From Lineus longissimus (taxonomy: Eukaryota; Nemertea; Pilidiophora; Heteronemertea; Lineidae), in the NCBI RefSeq assembly GCF_910592395.1, contig NC_088320.1, positions 7,748,001-7,812,000 of the forward strand: a stretch of DNA of 64,000 nt. Reading direction: 5' to 3'. A program made the translations under genes and the position numbers. Each line of letters begins with the position of its first letter. The stretch's first letter is position 1. This document shows, piece after piece, positions 50,001 through 54,938 of this stretch. The notes beneath the pieces were generated by a model. That model saw only the letters and a list, made by a program, of their open reading frames with translations, ran no database searches and was not told the origin of the DNA.

Positions 50001-52960
50001 AAGCATATTTATAATCAAAATAAAGAAACACTGTTCCTGGTATGATTTTGAATAGTTTATATATAATGTTATTGGACTGAAATTGTTCTTAGTATTCTAA
50101 AAAGAAATATCTTTTAGAAAAACTACTGTGTTTATGTTTGTAGTAAGCTGGGTAAAAAGTAGAATGCAACAATGACCTTCTTGCTGTGTAGTTCCAAATT
50201 TTGAAAATTGAAATTGAATTTAAAAGTTTTTTGTTTGTGTTGATACTCCTTCTATTCACTTTATTTGTGTTCCAGCTGATAACTCACTGGAAATCAGCTT
50301 GCGACCATAGGTCCTTTTCTCTATGTTTCTTATGTCATCGCTGATACATGTACAAGTGGAGGGGTGGGCGTGCCTGGGGAACAAGTTTTAGTTCCTCCTT
50401 GTCAGTGCCATTTGACGCGATTTACGGGATGTCAATTGTGATTCGGACTGTATCTCTCTTTCTTTCGTTGTTGCAGATACGGATGGGTCGTCACGTCTGT
50501 CATTCACGAACGAGTCTCAGTTCCTCCTTGTCAATGAGACCAGCAGTGAAAGGCTTCTCGCCATGATGCAGAATGGCTCACCCACACAGTCAAAAGACAG
50601 AGATACAGGTAATTCTACACTGGAACCTATGTGAGCGGACACCTCTCTTTAGCAGGACACCCTCTCTATTAAAGACACAATTATAGTCCTTTTACATTTA
50701 TTTTGACCTCTCGCAACTCGCAAGTACATTGCGGGTAACTGACGCGAAGCAGGATGGATGTTAATTGTGATCTGGACTGTAGCACGCTGCTGCCTGATCT
50801 GTTGAAATCTTGTGAGTGCACTTGTGAGCACAAACCCCCTTGAGCAACAGGGGACCTCTTTGTAGCCCTTTTTTTGATCAAATGGTAAACGAGGTATTAG
50901 AATTTAATTGATGACTTGGCTTTTGTAAAGTTTGACAGTTCAGCTAGGGGATGCTGCTCTATGTAAACATCGGACACAAACTTATATCAAGGAAGGTTTA
51001 TTCTGTTGGGACAATGAGCCTTGATTCAGCATGGGAGCTCCTTTCACGGTATTCATGTAGACTTGCAGAAAGAAAACAGCTTTGGCAGTTAATACATCCT
51101 TAAGTAAACACACATGTTTCTTTAGAATCAAACTTCCTTAGAGCATAAAAAGATGAGGTGCATGTGTTTTCGGGTGCCAGAAGCTGGACTGGAGCTTTGT
51201 TTTGCCTGTATACCTCTGAATAAACATAACACAGGGCAAACAACCGTGTATTACATTTCTAAAATTGGCAACAATAATACATTGTATATCCCTTGCTGTC
51301 TTGGACACTGGGTATTCTGTTAGTGGGTGCATGGTTTTCCAGGACACTGACTCTCTTTATACCCTTTGAGTATAAAACAATTGGGTGAAAAACTGGTGTC
51401 CTTACTAGAGAGGTGTCCTAAATAGAGAGTTATTCCACTGCATTTAGTTTCAAAATGTTCAATTTTTCAGATACACGAAATCTTATTGATCGATTCCGGG
51501 CCAACTTTGTGATATCTGGTGCAGACGCGTTTGAAGAAGACGCTTGGTCAAAGATAACAATCGGAGAACACAATTTTATGGTAAGATATTGTATTGAAAT
51601 TGAAAAACATTGCTTTGATTGCGAGTTCGAAAACACCTTGATTGAAATAGTACAAAATACTGTGTGTTTTATTTTTGTGTTGATCATGTTCATGTATTAC
51701 ATTACCCTTATGATCATAGAGGTTTTGGTATTAAAGAGAACCACCACCTCCTGGGTTGGTATGAAAACCTTTGAAAGCAGATTCTCATATTAACAGAGTT
51801 GGGCGTCAATTTTTATACATGTACAGTCAAACCTCCCTTAGCGGACACCTCTCTATTAAGGACAACATCTCTATTAAGGACACTGGTTTTGATCCCAAAT
51901 TGGTTGTTTCCATTAAATTTGACCTCTCTAATCAGGACACCCCTCTATTAAGGACAGCACTTGTCAGTCCCGAGGGCGTCCTTAATATAGGGGTTCTACT
52001 GCACATGAAATTCTTTGTTAAATTAAATACATTTAATTTAACAAAGAATTTCACTCTTGCACATGTGCAAGAGTATGATAGCGATCAAATTGTGTCATTT
52101 CAGAGTTTGGGTGAATGTAACCGTTGTCAGATGATATGTCTGGACCAGGAGACTGGCGTCAGGAGTAGGGAGCCTCTGATGACCCTTGCTGCCTTCAGGG
52201 GGGCCAACAAGGTATGAACATGCACCATTTGATCTTCTTCTTCACGTCAATTGTACTCTAAACTGTAAAGTGTTTGCAGAACTAAAAGTTAGCAAATGTG
52301 GAATTCGTTCATTTCATTTGGCGGCAGACTAAATTTTATTTCATTGACCACAAAATTGTAACAGTCTTTTCCTGATGAGGGAGAGTTTGTTCGTTATGGC
52401 CTCTTTGAGTGGTGGCAGACTAAATTTTATTTCATTGACCACAACAGTTTTTTCCTGGTGAGGGAGAGTTTGTTTGTTATGGCCTCTCGAAATATGAGTG
52501 GCGCTTTGCTATAAAGTTGCTGCCTGGGGTCGGTTAGGCCTTTGCATCTAGCTGTTTTATCCCAGTTCTTATACAGTGGGTATCAAAAAAAGGTAATCCA
52601 AATCAAGGGGTTAATATGCCAAGACTATTTAGTTAAACAAGCTCCATGTGGTTTACTAATGAAGAGGAGATCCTCGGCTTTCCATTGATACCATTCTTGC
52701 ACAATTGCGGTCTTGCATGACCGAGTAAATTGTAATTGAAAATGACAAGCTCAAATTCAAAATTTCCAAGTTTGGGTAATCAGTGCAAGTTGAGTGAATA
52801 TGTTAAAATTTTACGTTTACCAAAACAAACACGATTCTAACGTGGAACTCTCTCCATCCTTCTGTTGCAGGTCACGTTCGGTATCCACCTCAAGCACACA
52901 ACTTCGCCCGGACAGAAAGTGGTGATGCGAGTTGGAGATCAAATCAAGATTATGTCATAG
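7871..52960 (+). CDS. MOCOS: Molybdenum cofactor sulfurase, 15 exons, 5' end missing
   Basis: This enzyme moves sulfur from L-cysteine to the molybdenum cofactor of xanthine dehydrogenase and aldehyde oxidase, using a PLP-dependent NifS-like domain and a C-terminal MOSC domain (family knowledge). Exons: 7871-8027, 20162-21213, 23768-23891, 28404-28480, 29254-29453, 29551-29667, 29953-30133, 30868-31145, 31493-31655, 31800-31887, 32141-32262, 50477-50608, 51471-51580, 52104-52211, 52871-52960 (stop TAG). All junctions are AG/GT and phases match, giving about 999 codons. Visible motifs are YLDHTGATLY, HVYGNPHS, FTSGATASLKLL, the PLP-lysine motif SFYKMFGFPTG, GCFCNIGACQ, PTGSVRISFGYMS, and MOSC motifs IYPVKSCGA and ECNRCQMICLD. 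It is longer than the roughly 890-residue human protein because exon 2 has two low-complexity insertions. Exon 1, with the start codon, was not recognised. No break is visible, so the gene is probably functional. Confidence 0.95.
8028..9318. other. MOCOS intron DNA without further coding
   Basis: Apart from the SINE-like piece at 8825-8955, unique-looking AT-rich DNA; a 96-codon frame at 8497-8787 has no recognisable motif and no fitting splice sites. Confidence 0.5.
8825..8955 (-). repeat. tRNA-derived SINE-like fragment
   Basis: Reverse strand agcaagtggtgagagcacca (A-box-like) then gtcaggaggtagtgggctca (B-box region); a diverged copy in MOCOS intron 1. Confidence 0.5.
9319..9496. mobile_element. 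pogo-like MITE copy 1
   Basis: Ends CAGCAGAACCTCC and GGTTCTACTG, flanked by TA at 9317-9318 and 9497-9498; inside are repeated ctctctaytaaggacac words. CAG-ended, TA-flanked elements with AACCTC termini are typical of pogo/Tigger-derived MITEs (family knowledge). Confidence 0.7.
10883..11468. mobile_element. 586-bp MITE with TA target duplication
   Basis: Perfect 14-bp terminal inverted repeats CCGTATTTTGCTGC, continuing with lower similarity (tataaaacgcacc; ggtgcgcgttatacg). Flanked by TA at 10881-10882 and 11469-11470, it interrupts the 27-bp satellite at its ccTTAAg site. Inside, 11019-11055 is a perfect 17-bp inverted repeat with a 3-base loop. TA targeting fits the Tc1/mariner group in the broad sense; no transposase is visible. 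Confidence 0.85.
11660..11840 (+). repeat. Minisatellite, ccatttcgcctac units, left arm
   Basis: About a dozen units of 13-16 bp (ccATTTCGCCTAyncc). The same repeat appears inverted at 12390-12535, making a pair of opposed arms around a 550-bp centre, and again at 25088-25210. Confidence 0.9.
11973..12215 (-). mobile_element. Diverged partial copy of the GAGACAAGACCAC element
   Basis: Begins gagacaagaccaccattgat and matches the reversed right half of the 442-bp repeat at 21232-21673, including tttaagcc, cagttaaattgtca and tttccactgttttcagcca, with many substitutions. It breaks off after about 240 bp. It shows the family is older than the two nearly identical copies. Confidence 0.75.
12390..12535 (-). 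repeat. Minisatellite, inverted arm (taggcgaaatgg units)
   Basis: About ten units of taGGCGAAATGGtga, the reverse complement of the array at 11660-11840. The 550 bp between the arms includes the diverged GAGACAAGACCAC element copy. Confidence 0.9.
12540..12690 (+). mobile_element. 3' end of a CR1/L2-like non-LTR retrotransposon
   Basis: A frame at 12548-12613 reads ETLTQFKSLLKTHLFNLHFK then K and stop, the typical C-terminal end of CR1/L2-type reverse transcriptase ORFs. It is followed by a short 3'-UTR (gcgctttgagcagggtgacctgg) and a TTA-rich microsatellite tail ending near 12687, where the 27-bp satellite resumes. The rest of the element is absent (5' truncated). Confidence 0.7.
13571..15755. 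other. MOCOS intron DNA, nothing recognised
   Basis: Open frames of up to 127 codons occur on both strands but lack family motifs. No clear repeats. Confidence 0.5.
15756..15915. mobile_element. pogo-like MITE copy 2
   Basis: Same family as 9319-9496: ggacctcccttagcggacac at the left, aatagagaggttctactg at the right, followed by TA. Confidence 0.7.
15917..16040 (+). repeat. Dispersed repeat family R, partial copy 6
   Basis: gtatttgtatatctgtctac through caaattttaacaaacgacg; directly abuts the pogo-like MITE at 15756-15915. Confidence 0.6.
16060..18314. other. MOCOS intron DNA, nothing definite
   Basis: Mostly AT-rich unique sequence. Contains the small G-rich repeat near 17060-17165. Confidence 0.5.
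18315..18490 (+). repeat. 46-bp tandem repeat, about four copies
   Basis: Unit cacttctgtgtttcgacctg tgattgggagaaggcagtaggcttgt; the first copies are diverged and the last is cut off. Confidence 0.85.
18918..19103. mobile_element. MITE family V, copy 1
   Basis: Starts tacatgtgacccgcacagc and shares gagcctaaatgacacc, agaagaaattgatgtgctc-like and ctgtctcaacctgccaagct with the reversed copy at 24470-24661. The right end is degenerate. Confidence 0.65.
19600..20185 (+). repeat. Triplicated exon-2 acceptor region
   Basis: Three tandem units of roughly 230 bp end in almost the same splice-site sequence: atttccgaatcttacaacac near 19690 (AG destroyed), ctttcagaatcttacaacac (AG at 19910-19911) and the real ctttcaggatcttacaacac (AG at 20160-20161). 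Each is preceded by tcttgaacat and ttgtcag-type sequence, and the first two are followed by SINE-like sequence. The copies carry the first 12 or more exon bases as decoys. Confidence 0.8.
20003..20073 (-). repeat. tRNA-derived SINE fragment next to MOCOS exon 2
   Basis: The - strand reads ggccATGGTGGTGTAGTGGC, carrying a pol III A-box (TGGTGTAGTGG), and about 35 bases later AGTTCGATCCC, a B-box. A decayed relative occurs at 19740-19815. It is part of the locally duplicated unit before exon 2. Confidence 0.65.
20162..21213 (+). CDS. MOCOS: MOCOS exon 2 (window numbering), large, with PLP lysine
   Basis: This 1052-nt exon opens after tactttcag and closes before gtaagt. It carries FTSGATASLKLLAESFDF, then about 80 low-complexity residues, the conserved block CLCYVQDSHTSVVGMRE, a second variable stretch of about 100 residues, then LFVFPPQSNFSGQKYPLDW and ALDAATFVATNPLDLS. 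The PLP-binding lysine codon of SFYKMFGFPTG is at 21186-21188. In vertebrates this portion is split over several exons (general knowledge), so fused exons plus two insertions stand out. The insertions stay in frame without stops. Confidence 0.93.
21232..22665 (+). mobile_element. Composite element with 442-bp terminal direct repeats
   Basis: Two copies of a 442/443-bp sequence (21232-21673 and 22223-22665), identical except for an extra G in the second as far as I can see, flank a 549-bp non-coding centre. Each copy begins GAGACAAGACCAC and ends with its exact complement GTGGTCTTGTCTC. The whole unit is bordered by a 4-bp direct repeat AGGG (21228-21231 and 22666-22669); the inner edges have none, which favours insertion as one unit. 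It is LTR-like in layout, but the ends are not TG/CA and no primer site or polypurine tract is obvious. No protein is recognisable. Confidence 0.8.
23430..23512. mobile_element. pogo-like MITE copy 3, internally deleted
   Basis: Only the terminal parts remain: cataacctctctagtgcgga and gcaatagagaggttgtactg, with gcggacac replacing aaggacac. Nearly palindromic. Confidence 0.65.
23768..23891 (+). CDS. MOCOS: MOCOS exon 3
   Basis: Acceptor gaatgttccag, donor gtaaga. It encodes GALIVKKTNAHLLQKAYFGG and the following TVLVNLSKERFHVPRPDLAER, the family segment after the PLP lysine, where active-site glycines and the FGGGT motif lie. Phase joins exon 2 (GG|GT) and exon 4 (AG|G). Confidence 0.94.
24470..24661. 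mobile_element. MITE family V, copy 2
   Basis: Inverted ends TATGTGACCCGCCAtaacga and the complement of tcgtGGTGGGTCACATA. It lies between two related host segments (24352-24455 and 24719-24812, each ending gatgatgtcatgag or catgatgtcatgag). Confidence 0.7.
25088..25210 (-). repeat. Minisatellite, third array (taggcgaaatgg units)
   Basis: Eight or so 15-bp units, same orientation as 12390-12535, more diverged. They sit in intron DNA between MOCOS exons 3 and 4, followed by a run of 15 C at about 25259-25273. Confidence 0.9.
25890..26122 (+). repeat. Dispersed repeat family R, copy 3
   Basis: ctactcgtaattactggtaa to cgcgtagacccttaac, with tagtatttgtatatctgtct in the middle. Confidence 0.7.
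26450..26610. mobile_element. MITE family M, copy 3
   Basis: Left end cagtccaagtcaccattgac, interior tgccagtgacgtactttatc and tctccatgtttggtg match the copy at 28825-29011. The right end is eroded. Confidence 0.5.
26981..27236 (+). repeat. 130-bp tandem duplication
   Basis: Two near-identical copies of gagttttgccttgcacct through gcagtaggggtgtcatct. A diverged partial copy precedes them (26823-26935). Confidence 0.85.
27778..28215 (+). repeat. Dispersed repeat family R, copies 4 and 5 in tandem
   Basis: A full copy at 27778-28015, a short repeated ggcgtaggcctttaacgaac tail, then a second copy lacking its first third (about 28056-28213). The tail duplication suggests unequal exchange or sequential insertion. 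Confidence 0.7.
28404..28480 (+). CDS. MOCOS: MOCOS exon 4
   Basis: A 77-nt exon between ttgcag and gtgaga. It encodes FEDGTIAFLDILALKHGFDT and LAKIGG, matching the family FEDGT..F..I..L..GF segment that follows the FGGGT motif. Confidence 0.94.
28529..28822 (+). repeat. 100-bp tandem repeat, three copies
   Basis: Units carry tctgcaaccag, gaaggattactc, gggatgtcaaactagaaac and gaaaatgtcac. It lies just downstream of the MOCOS exon at 28404-28480 and abuts MITE M copy 2. Confidence 0.85.
28825..29011. mobile_element. MITE family M, copy 2
   Basis: TACAGGTCACATCACAAATG at the left and cacaatcgtgatttggactg TA at the right are inverted repeats. Interior ttgcgcatcaatgacac and tctctctatgtttcgcat are shared with 26450-26610. 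Confidence 0.65.
29254..29453 (+). CDS. MOCOS: MOCOS exon 5
   Basis: Acceptor cttctttcag, donor gtaagg. It encodes MTTVSHHTYALAKHVFSHL, then HPNGAPVTELYTGTDF and QGNIVNFNVLRSDGSYVGFS, typical of the C-terminal lobe of the aminotransferase-like domain. Confidence 0.94.
29551..29667 (+). CDS. MOCOS: MOCOS exon 6
   Basis: Exactly 39 codons between tttatag and gtaaaa. It carries HLRIGCFCNIGACQRFLGL, the cysteine-rich family motif that includes the candidate persulfide-bearing residue (family knowledge), and ends at DNFK. Confidence 0.95.
29953..30133 (+). CDS. MOCOS: MOCOS exon 7
   Basis: Starts after ttcttcag. It encodes GHVCGDDMDLVNGKPTGSVR and ISFGYMSTLSD, closing the NifS-like domain. Of two possible donors, gtatta at 30134 is preferred: it leaves one base that pairs in phase with the next exon. 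The donor at 30141 would put a stop in the next exon. Confidence 0.93.
30455..30815 (+). repeat. 18-bp minisatellite in MOCOS intron
   Basis: About 18 units of tcttccaagtcacagctg with drift, between exons ending at 30133 and starting at 30868. Confidence 0.85.
30868..31145 (+). CDS. MOCOS: MOCOS exon 8: inter-domain linker and start of MOSC part
   Basis: Acceptor ctttccag, donor gtaggc. The first two thirds encode a hydrophilic, poorly conserved linker. The end reads LLSGICIYPVKSCGALK, the MOSC N-terminal beta-barrel opening (family IYPIKSC.A). Confidence 0.92.
31493..31655 (+). CDS. MOCOS: MOCOS exon 9: MOSC N-terminal beta-barrel
   Basis: Acceptor ctctccaag, donor gtaaat. It encodes WELSTTGLMYDRGWMIVNQH and the following GTCLSQKREPKLCLIKP, the classical W.L...GL.YDR.WM.V and SQK..P.L..I segments of MOSC_N. 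Confidence 0.95.
31800..31887 (+). CDS. MOCOS: MOCOS exon 10
   Basis: Short exon after atgtttcag. The donor is gtaggt, splitting an AAA codon with the next exon. It encodes EANLLVPIDLKLGATIEGQM and CPTTVCGD, consistent with the late MOSC_N region. Confidence 0.9.
32141..32262 (+). CDS. MOCOS: MOCOS exon 11: MOSC domain
   Basis: Acceptor aattttcag, donor gtgagt. It encodes SGVDCGLVASDWVSLVLGRP and SRLIRQCNAGDRRSKLKK. The family pattern is CG..(V/A)..W....LG....LI(R/H). The 18-kb intron carrying the hairpin array follows it. Confidence 0.93.
32560..34760 (-). ncRNA. Hairpin block a: alternating GCACAG and GCAUAG units (11)
   Basis: Units alternate between agcattgctgtgctaac types (near 32573, 32941, 33281, 33661, 34009) and agcatagcctatgctaac types (near 32821, 33161, 33529, 33871, 34455, 34655), forming a higher-order repeat of roughly 350 bp. 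The unit at 34655-34713 folds with a perfect 10-bp outer stem, CCCAGCATAG with CTATGCTGGG, continued by a bulged inner stem. A GTAT microsatellite interrupts the block at 33821-33846. MicroRNA-like precursors are the favoured reading; expression is unknown. Confidence 0.5.
34835..38240 (-). ncRNA. Hairpin block b: 143-bp tandem units (24)
   Basis: Twenty-four near-identical units with a period near 143 bp. The spacer contains ggccgttctcc, tggctggaatgaagagcc and ttcacctggaccga. In a typical unit (36110-36184), the - strand folds with a 3' arm starting UUAGCACAGCAAUGCUGGGG and a 5' arm CCGGUAAUGUUGAUGCUAGC. Pairing continues into a lower stem with only A-A and A-G mismatches and two bulges. Units near 36833 and 37543 have lost part of the core (agcactgctaac, agcattgctaac). 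High identity suggests recent amplification or homogenisation. Confidence 0.55.
36110..36184 (-). ncRNA. Representative block-b pri-miRNA-like hairpin
   Basis: On the - strand the apical stem is GCUAGCU-GUU against AACAAGUUAGC around a short CUAUA loop. The duplex continues through GUUGAU/ACAGC and CCGG/CUGG, then a lower stem of about 8 pairs. About 32 positions can pair. On the + strand at least five of these pairs become A-C mismatches, so - is the better-folding strand. A 22-nt 3' product would start with UUAGCACAG or UAGCACAG. Confidence 0.5.
38270..39000 (-). ncRNA. Hairpin block c: degenerate units and first miR-2-seed unit
   Basis: Units near 38388 and 38563 have decayed cores. Around 38780-38850 a different unit reads, on the - strand, UUAUCACAGCCAAUGC at the 3' arm (38784-38804), facing a 5' arm from agcaaatgctggcaagg. 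The rest of this stretch is unique sequence. Confidence 0.4.
39117..39182 (-). ncRNA. miR-2-seed hairpin 1
   Basis: On the - strand the 3' arm begins UAUCACAGCC (39141 down to 39121 for a 21-nt product), identical over its first 11 bases to the protostome miR-2 family start UAUCACAGCCA (established knowledge). The 5' arm is ACCCAGCAUUAGCUGCAAG. CCCAGCAUU pairs fully (one G-U) with AAUGUUGGG. The arm (3p) is the same as in miR-2. A few A-C mismatches on - are G-U on +, so this subtype alone does not fix the strand. Confidence 0.5.
39800..39864 (-). ncRNA. miR-2-seed hairpin 2
   Basis: Predicted 3p product at 39804-39824 starting UAUCACAGCC. 5p arm CCCAGCAUUAGCUGUAAGUA. Stem of about 20 pairs with one bulge near the loop. 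Same subtype as 39117-39182. Confidence 0.5.
40178..40247 (-). ncRNA. miR-2-seed hairpin 3
   Basis: 3p region 40183-40202 starts UAUCACAGCC; the opposing arm is aaatgttgggttaag, giving a perfect AACCCAACAUU/AAUGUUGGGUU outer stem. Confidence 0.45.
40995..41063 (-). ncRNA. miR-2-seed hairpin 4
   Basis: 3p region 40999-41019 starts UAUCACAGCC; opposing arm acagctaaagctgggtc. The outer stem is weaker than in its relatives because of AAAGC in place of AAUGC. Confidence 0.4.
41777..41850 (-). ncRNA. miR-2-seed hairpin 5, 5p arm altered
   Basis: The seed arm is intact (41781-41801, starting UUAUCACAG or UAUCACAG), but the expected partner has been replaced by a sequence running into the next unit (ccactactggtgctgatattg). 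It may no longer fold as a precursor. Confidence 0.3.
42478..42550 (-). ncRNA. miR-2-seed hairpin 6, 5p arm altered
   Basis: A duplicate of the unit at 41777-41850 within the repeated segment; seed arm 42482-42502 retained, partner arm lost in the same way. Confidence 0.3.
42830..44020 (-). ncRNA. Hairpin block e: dispersed units with unrelated spacers (6)
   Basis: Cores near 42851, 43024, 43303, 43594, 43837 and 43984 are separated by mostly non-repetitive DNA, though gttcagaccaacc precedes several and acaTTACTGGAA follows several. Arms remain recognisable while loops vary (ttttggagaacag, ttttgaggcgacag, ttaccagatttatag). This is where arm conservation over spacer conservation is clearest. 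Confidence 0.5.
44622..44745. mobile_element. 124-bp palindromic MITE inside the hairpin array
   Basis: Terminal inverted repeats of about 36 bp (attgggtgatatgaataaag at one end, its complement ctttattcatatcacccaat at the other, one mismatch) surround a 45-bp centre. It interrupts the spacer gcttcagtg/tctctgttgc, which is found uninterrupted near 45029-45060, so it inserted after that spacer arose. A TG direct repeat may flank it. Confidence 0.75.
44817..44873 (-). ncRNA. Representative GCAUAGUG pri-miRNA-like hairpin
   Basis: On the - strand, 5' arm UCCUGGUAUAGGCUAUUGCU, then AACUG, loop UUCAGUGC, 3' arm CAGUUAGCAUAGUGUAUGCU, then GGGG. All but one position (G-G) and one bulged U can pair, five as G-U. 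On the + strand those five are A-C mismatches. This is the strongest single piece of strand evidence in the array. Confidence 0.55.
45840..47440 (-). ncRNA. Hairpin block g: GCACAG units with new spacer (9, two of GCAUAGUG type)
   Basis: Cores near 45866, 46023, 46611, 46768, 46911, 47186 and 47382 have arms similar to block b, but the spacer is entirely different: catacaaggacaaggcaggcc after the 3' arm and tgcctgtggcttagcccta before the core. Units near 46313 and 46480 are of the block-f type. The last unit near 47382 shows a substitution (gtgttaac). For a - strand transcript this is the 5' end of the cluster. Confidence 0.5.
47893..48132 (+). repeat. 187-bp spaced duplication and 30-bp tandem repeat
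   Basis: cgcataggcccgactgaaga followed by attcactgccac occurs at 47896 and 48083. Between them, ttattctctaataaagaat repeats about three times (47938-48018). Just beyond the hairpin array, on the side where a - strand primary transcript would start. Confidence 0.75.
48133..50476. other. Right end of the 18-kb MOCOS intron
   Basis: AT-rich; holds the partial R repeat at 48905-49070 and a MITE M end at 50424-50455. If the hairpin array is transcribed from -, its promoter should lie here or further right. I see no convincing TATA or initiator. Confidence 0.4.
48905..49070 (+). repeat. Dispersed repeat family R, partial copy 7
   Basis: gatatgcagttagacacaat, tgctgaaacttgctatag and catgtatctgtctt match the family; the ends are worn. 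Confidence 0.5.
50477..50608 (+). CDS. MOCOS: MOCOS exon 12: MOSC domain
   Basis: Acceptor gttgttgcag, donor gtaatt. It encodes SSRLSFTNESQFLLVNETSS, the MOSC signature N..(Q/P)FL(L/I)(V/I)N..S, and its G|AT junction joins exon 11 in phase across the 18-kb intron. Confidence 0.95.
51471..51580 (+). CDS. MOCOS: MOCOS exon 13: MOSC domain
   Basis: Acceptor aatttttcag, donor gtaaga. It encodes LIDRFRANFVISGADAFEED and AWSKITIGEHNFM, the conserved RFR.N.V..G...F.ED.W..(I/L).IG segment that helps bind the molybdopterin cofactor. Confidence 0.95.
51824..52001. mobile_element. pogo-like MITE copy 4
   Basis: Starts CAGTCAAACCTCCC after TA and ends GGGGTTCTACTG; interior as in 9319-9496. Located in the intron between MOCOS exons 13 and 14. 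Fragments of the family occur at 50618-50700 and 51391-51440. Confidence 0.7.
52104..52211 (+). CDS. MOCOS: MOCOS exon 14: MOSC domain
   Basis: Exactly 36 codons between tgtcatttcag and gtatga. It encodes LGECNRCQMICLDQETG and REPLMTLAAFRGANK, the family C.RC.M(I/V).(I/V)D..TG...EPL..L...R motif. Confidence 0.95.
52871..52960 (+). CDS. MOCOS: MOCOS last coding exon
   Basis: Acceptor ttctgttgcag. It encodes VTFGIHLKHTTSPGQKVVMR and VGDQIKIMS, then TAG at 52958-52960. The end matches the family C-terminus (F G.(H/Y)L, then G..V..GD.(V/I)). The 3'-UTR and polyadenylation site lie downstream; ATTAAA occurs at 53290-53295 and AATAAA at 53532-53537. Confidence 0.95.
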   Translation, partial: VTFGIHLKHTTSPGQKVVMRVGDQIKIMS

Positions 52961-53021
52961 CACAAATTAACAAAGGATTCTACCTTGTCTATCGAGCCTG
53001 AGAGATATGCTGTGCAGGGCT

Positions 53022-53165
53022 GAATTAAACTTTTTGGTCCGGGGAGGGGGGGAGGGCGGTGCATAACACCACTTTTCATCCCAAAAGGGCCCAAATCTGC
53101 CTGAAAAACACGTTTTTGCCACCCTGCACCCCCCCCCCAAACGCAAAATATGGCCCTGGTGTGAT
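53022..53165 (+). repeat. G-rich dispersed repeat downstream of MOCOS
   Basis: Contains ggtccggggagggggggagg, ttcatcccaaaagggcccaa and a C-run. A relative lies at 17060-17165 (ttcatcccaaatctgcatga with gtggggagggggctataacc). Confidence 0.5.
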
Positions 53166-54005
53166 TGATTTTTAGATGTATGGTAATGGTGGAACACTAT
53201 ATACTTGTATGCTCTTATGATTAATGTTAAAATATTAATTTCAAAGCCATGACATTTATATACATATGTATTGTCTTATTTGTTCGGTGATTAAATGCTC
53301 TGGTGATATGGTACATTGTGCATGTAACTTATGTAATCAAACTCTATGCATGACAAAAGTAAAAAAGTTACTGGTGCTAGTTCAGTTTAGTAGACGATAT
53401 TAGTGTGATATTAGTCTCATTGGTAGTCTCTAGGACTGACCGGGTGATATTTTTTAAAAAGCAGCTATTATATAAGGGCAGAGACATGTATTCATCCACG
53501 ATGGGAAGTGTGGCACAGTCACATAGAGCATAATAAAATGTCAAGTTGCGGTAAATACATGGCTGGGATGGATCAAAGTGGAATGAATTCTCAATCTGTG
53601 GTCAACTCTAAATCTACAGAGTCAGGCCATCACAGAAATATGCTTTTTGACAATTTATTTAAGAAAATGTGGTCTCACTGGTCAGTTTAGAACTCGTATT
53701 TTGATAGGGCCAATGCGCGAGTGTCAATTTGACGGATGGGCTGTACAGAAGTCTTTTTTTCTCAGGCATTTGGTATTGGAATGTTGTAAAATTTTATTAT
53801 GATATTGGTGGAGGATTCTTCTAAACACATATAAAATTTGGTGAGGATTGATTGGCCTTAGGGGTATTTTATTTACCAAAACCTATAACTAGCAATGTAC
53901 ACGTAATGTACACAGTGTGTAATAGAGGTCTCTTTTTTGTTTTTGTTTTTTTTCATATTACCGGTGTCGTAACCCTATTGGATTTTTGCCGGAGGTGTGG
54001 TGGAC

Positions 54006-54938
54006 TGTATCTAAATTTCTCAGGTTTGTAAAGTCACAACCAGTGTGGATGGAAATGAGATGACAGACAACTGTATGTATGAAACAATATATTCAAATTC
54101 TATAATTCAACTATGTACAGATATTACAAGTCAGTCTTTGGTCTTGATCATTGGCAACAACAGCACAATCACGGGTTCATCTATGGTGTGGATCATCGAA
54201 GACGATAGGAACAGTAGCAAGTAGGTACAATGTATGGTAGCCTCAAGTGGTAACGACAGCAATCAGCACACGAAGACGATCTCGTTACGAACGAACAGCA
54301 TCAGGTCAATAGCATAGATGCAGATGACTTCGTCTCTCTACAACTCAGTTTAGTTCACAGCGAAGGTACGTAATGATGGCCATATGATGGCATAAGAACG
54401 AATATACTATTTCGTCTCCTCTCAACGACTCGGTGCAGTCTCAACGACTCAGCTCACAGACAGTCAGCAATTATCTTGACAGGTATATGACACACACACA
54501 GACGATGTGATGGGCGTCTCGTAGGTTATTCAACGGTCCTCGCATTGGAGTAATGTACAGCTGTGTAATGCATGATGGGATGCTATAGTATACACAGAAA
54601 GTTCTACTACATACAGAGAAGCACGTAATTCTCGGAATGGCTTAATAAACAGCTCATTTTCTCGATATACGAATGTCACTTTGTCTTAAATAGACCAGTT
54701 TTAGGTACCCCAGAATCTCATCTTTCACAGGGACGCAAAGGTGTCCATAGAACGTATTAGAATCGATCGAATTCGACGATTAGGAAAATCCGACCTGGCT
54801 TGTTGGTCCAGGATTTCCCGCCATGCTTCTCTACATACGGGTATTTTTACAAAACAAACTCCCCCCACGCCACCTAGTAGAACGAAAGGGAACTAAACGA
54901 AAAAAAAGACAAACTGTCTTCAAGTTGTCTCCAGCACA
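54006..54938 (-). mobile_element. BEL/Pao 3' LTR (left edge approximate)
   Basis: On the - strand a polypurine tract AGGGGGGGAGAA (rc of 54939-54950) is followed at once by TGTGCTGGAGAC, the expected LTR start. It is the only LTR in the window and belongs to the element whose polyprotein lies at 59382-64000. The left limit is a guess at a TGT near 54006, because the 5' LTR lies outside the window. Confidence 0.55.

Noticed and set aside
47400-50476. miR-71 partner upstream of the putative miR-2-like cluster
   Set aside because: Looked for TGAAAGACATGG and its complement by eye; not found.
51455-51793. Extension of MOCOS exon 13 to a 112-codon frame
   Set aside because: The exon ends at the gtaaga donor at 51581; the next exon joins in phase, and the extra residues are not family-like.
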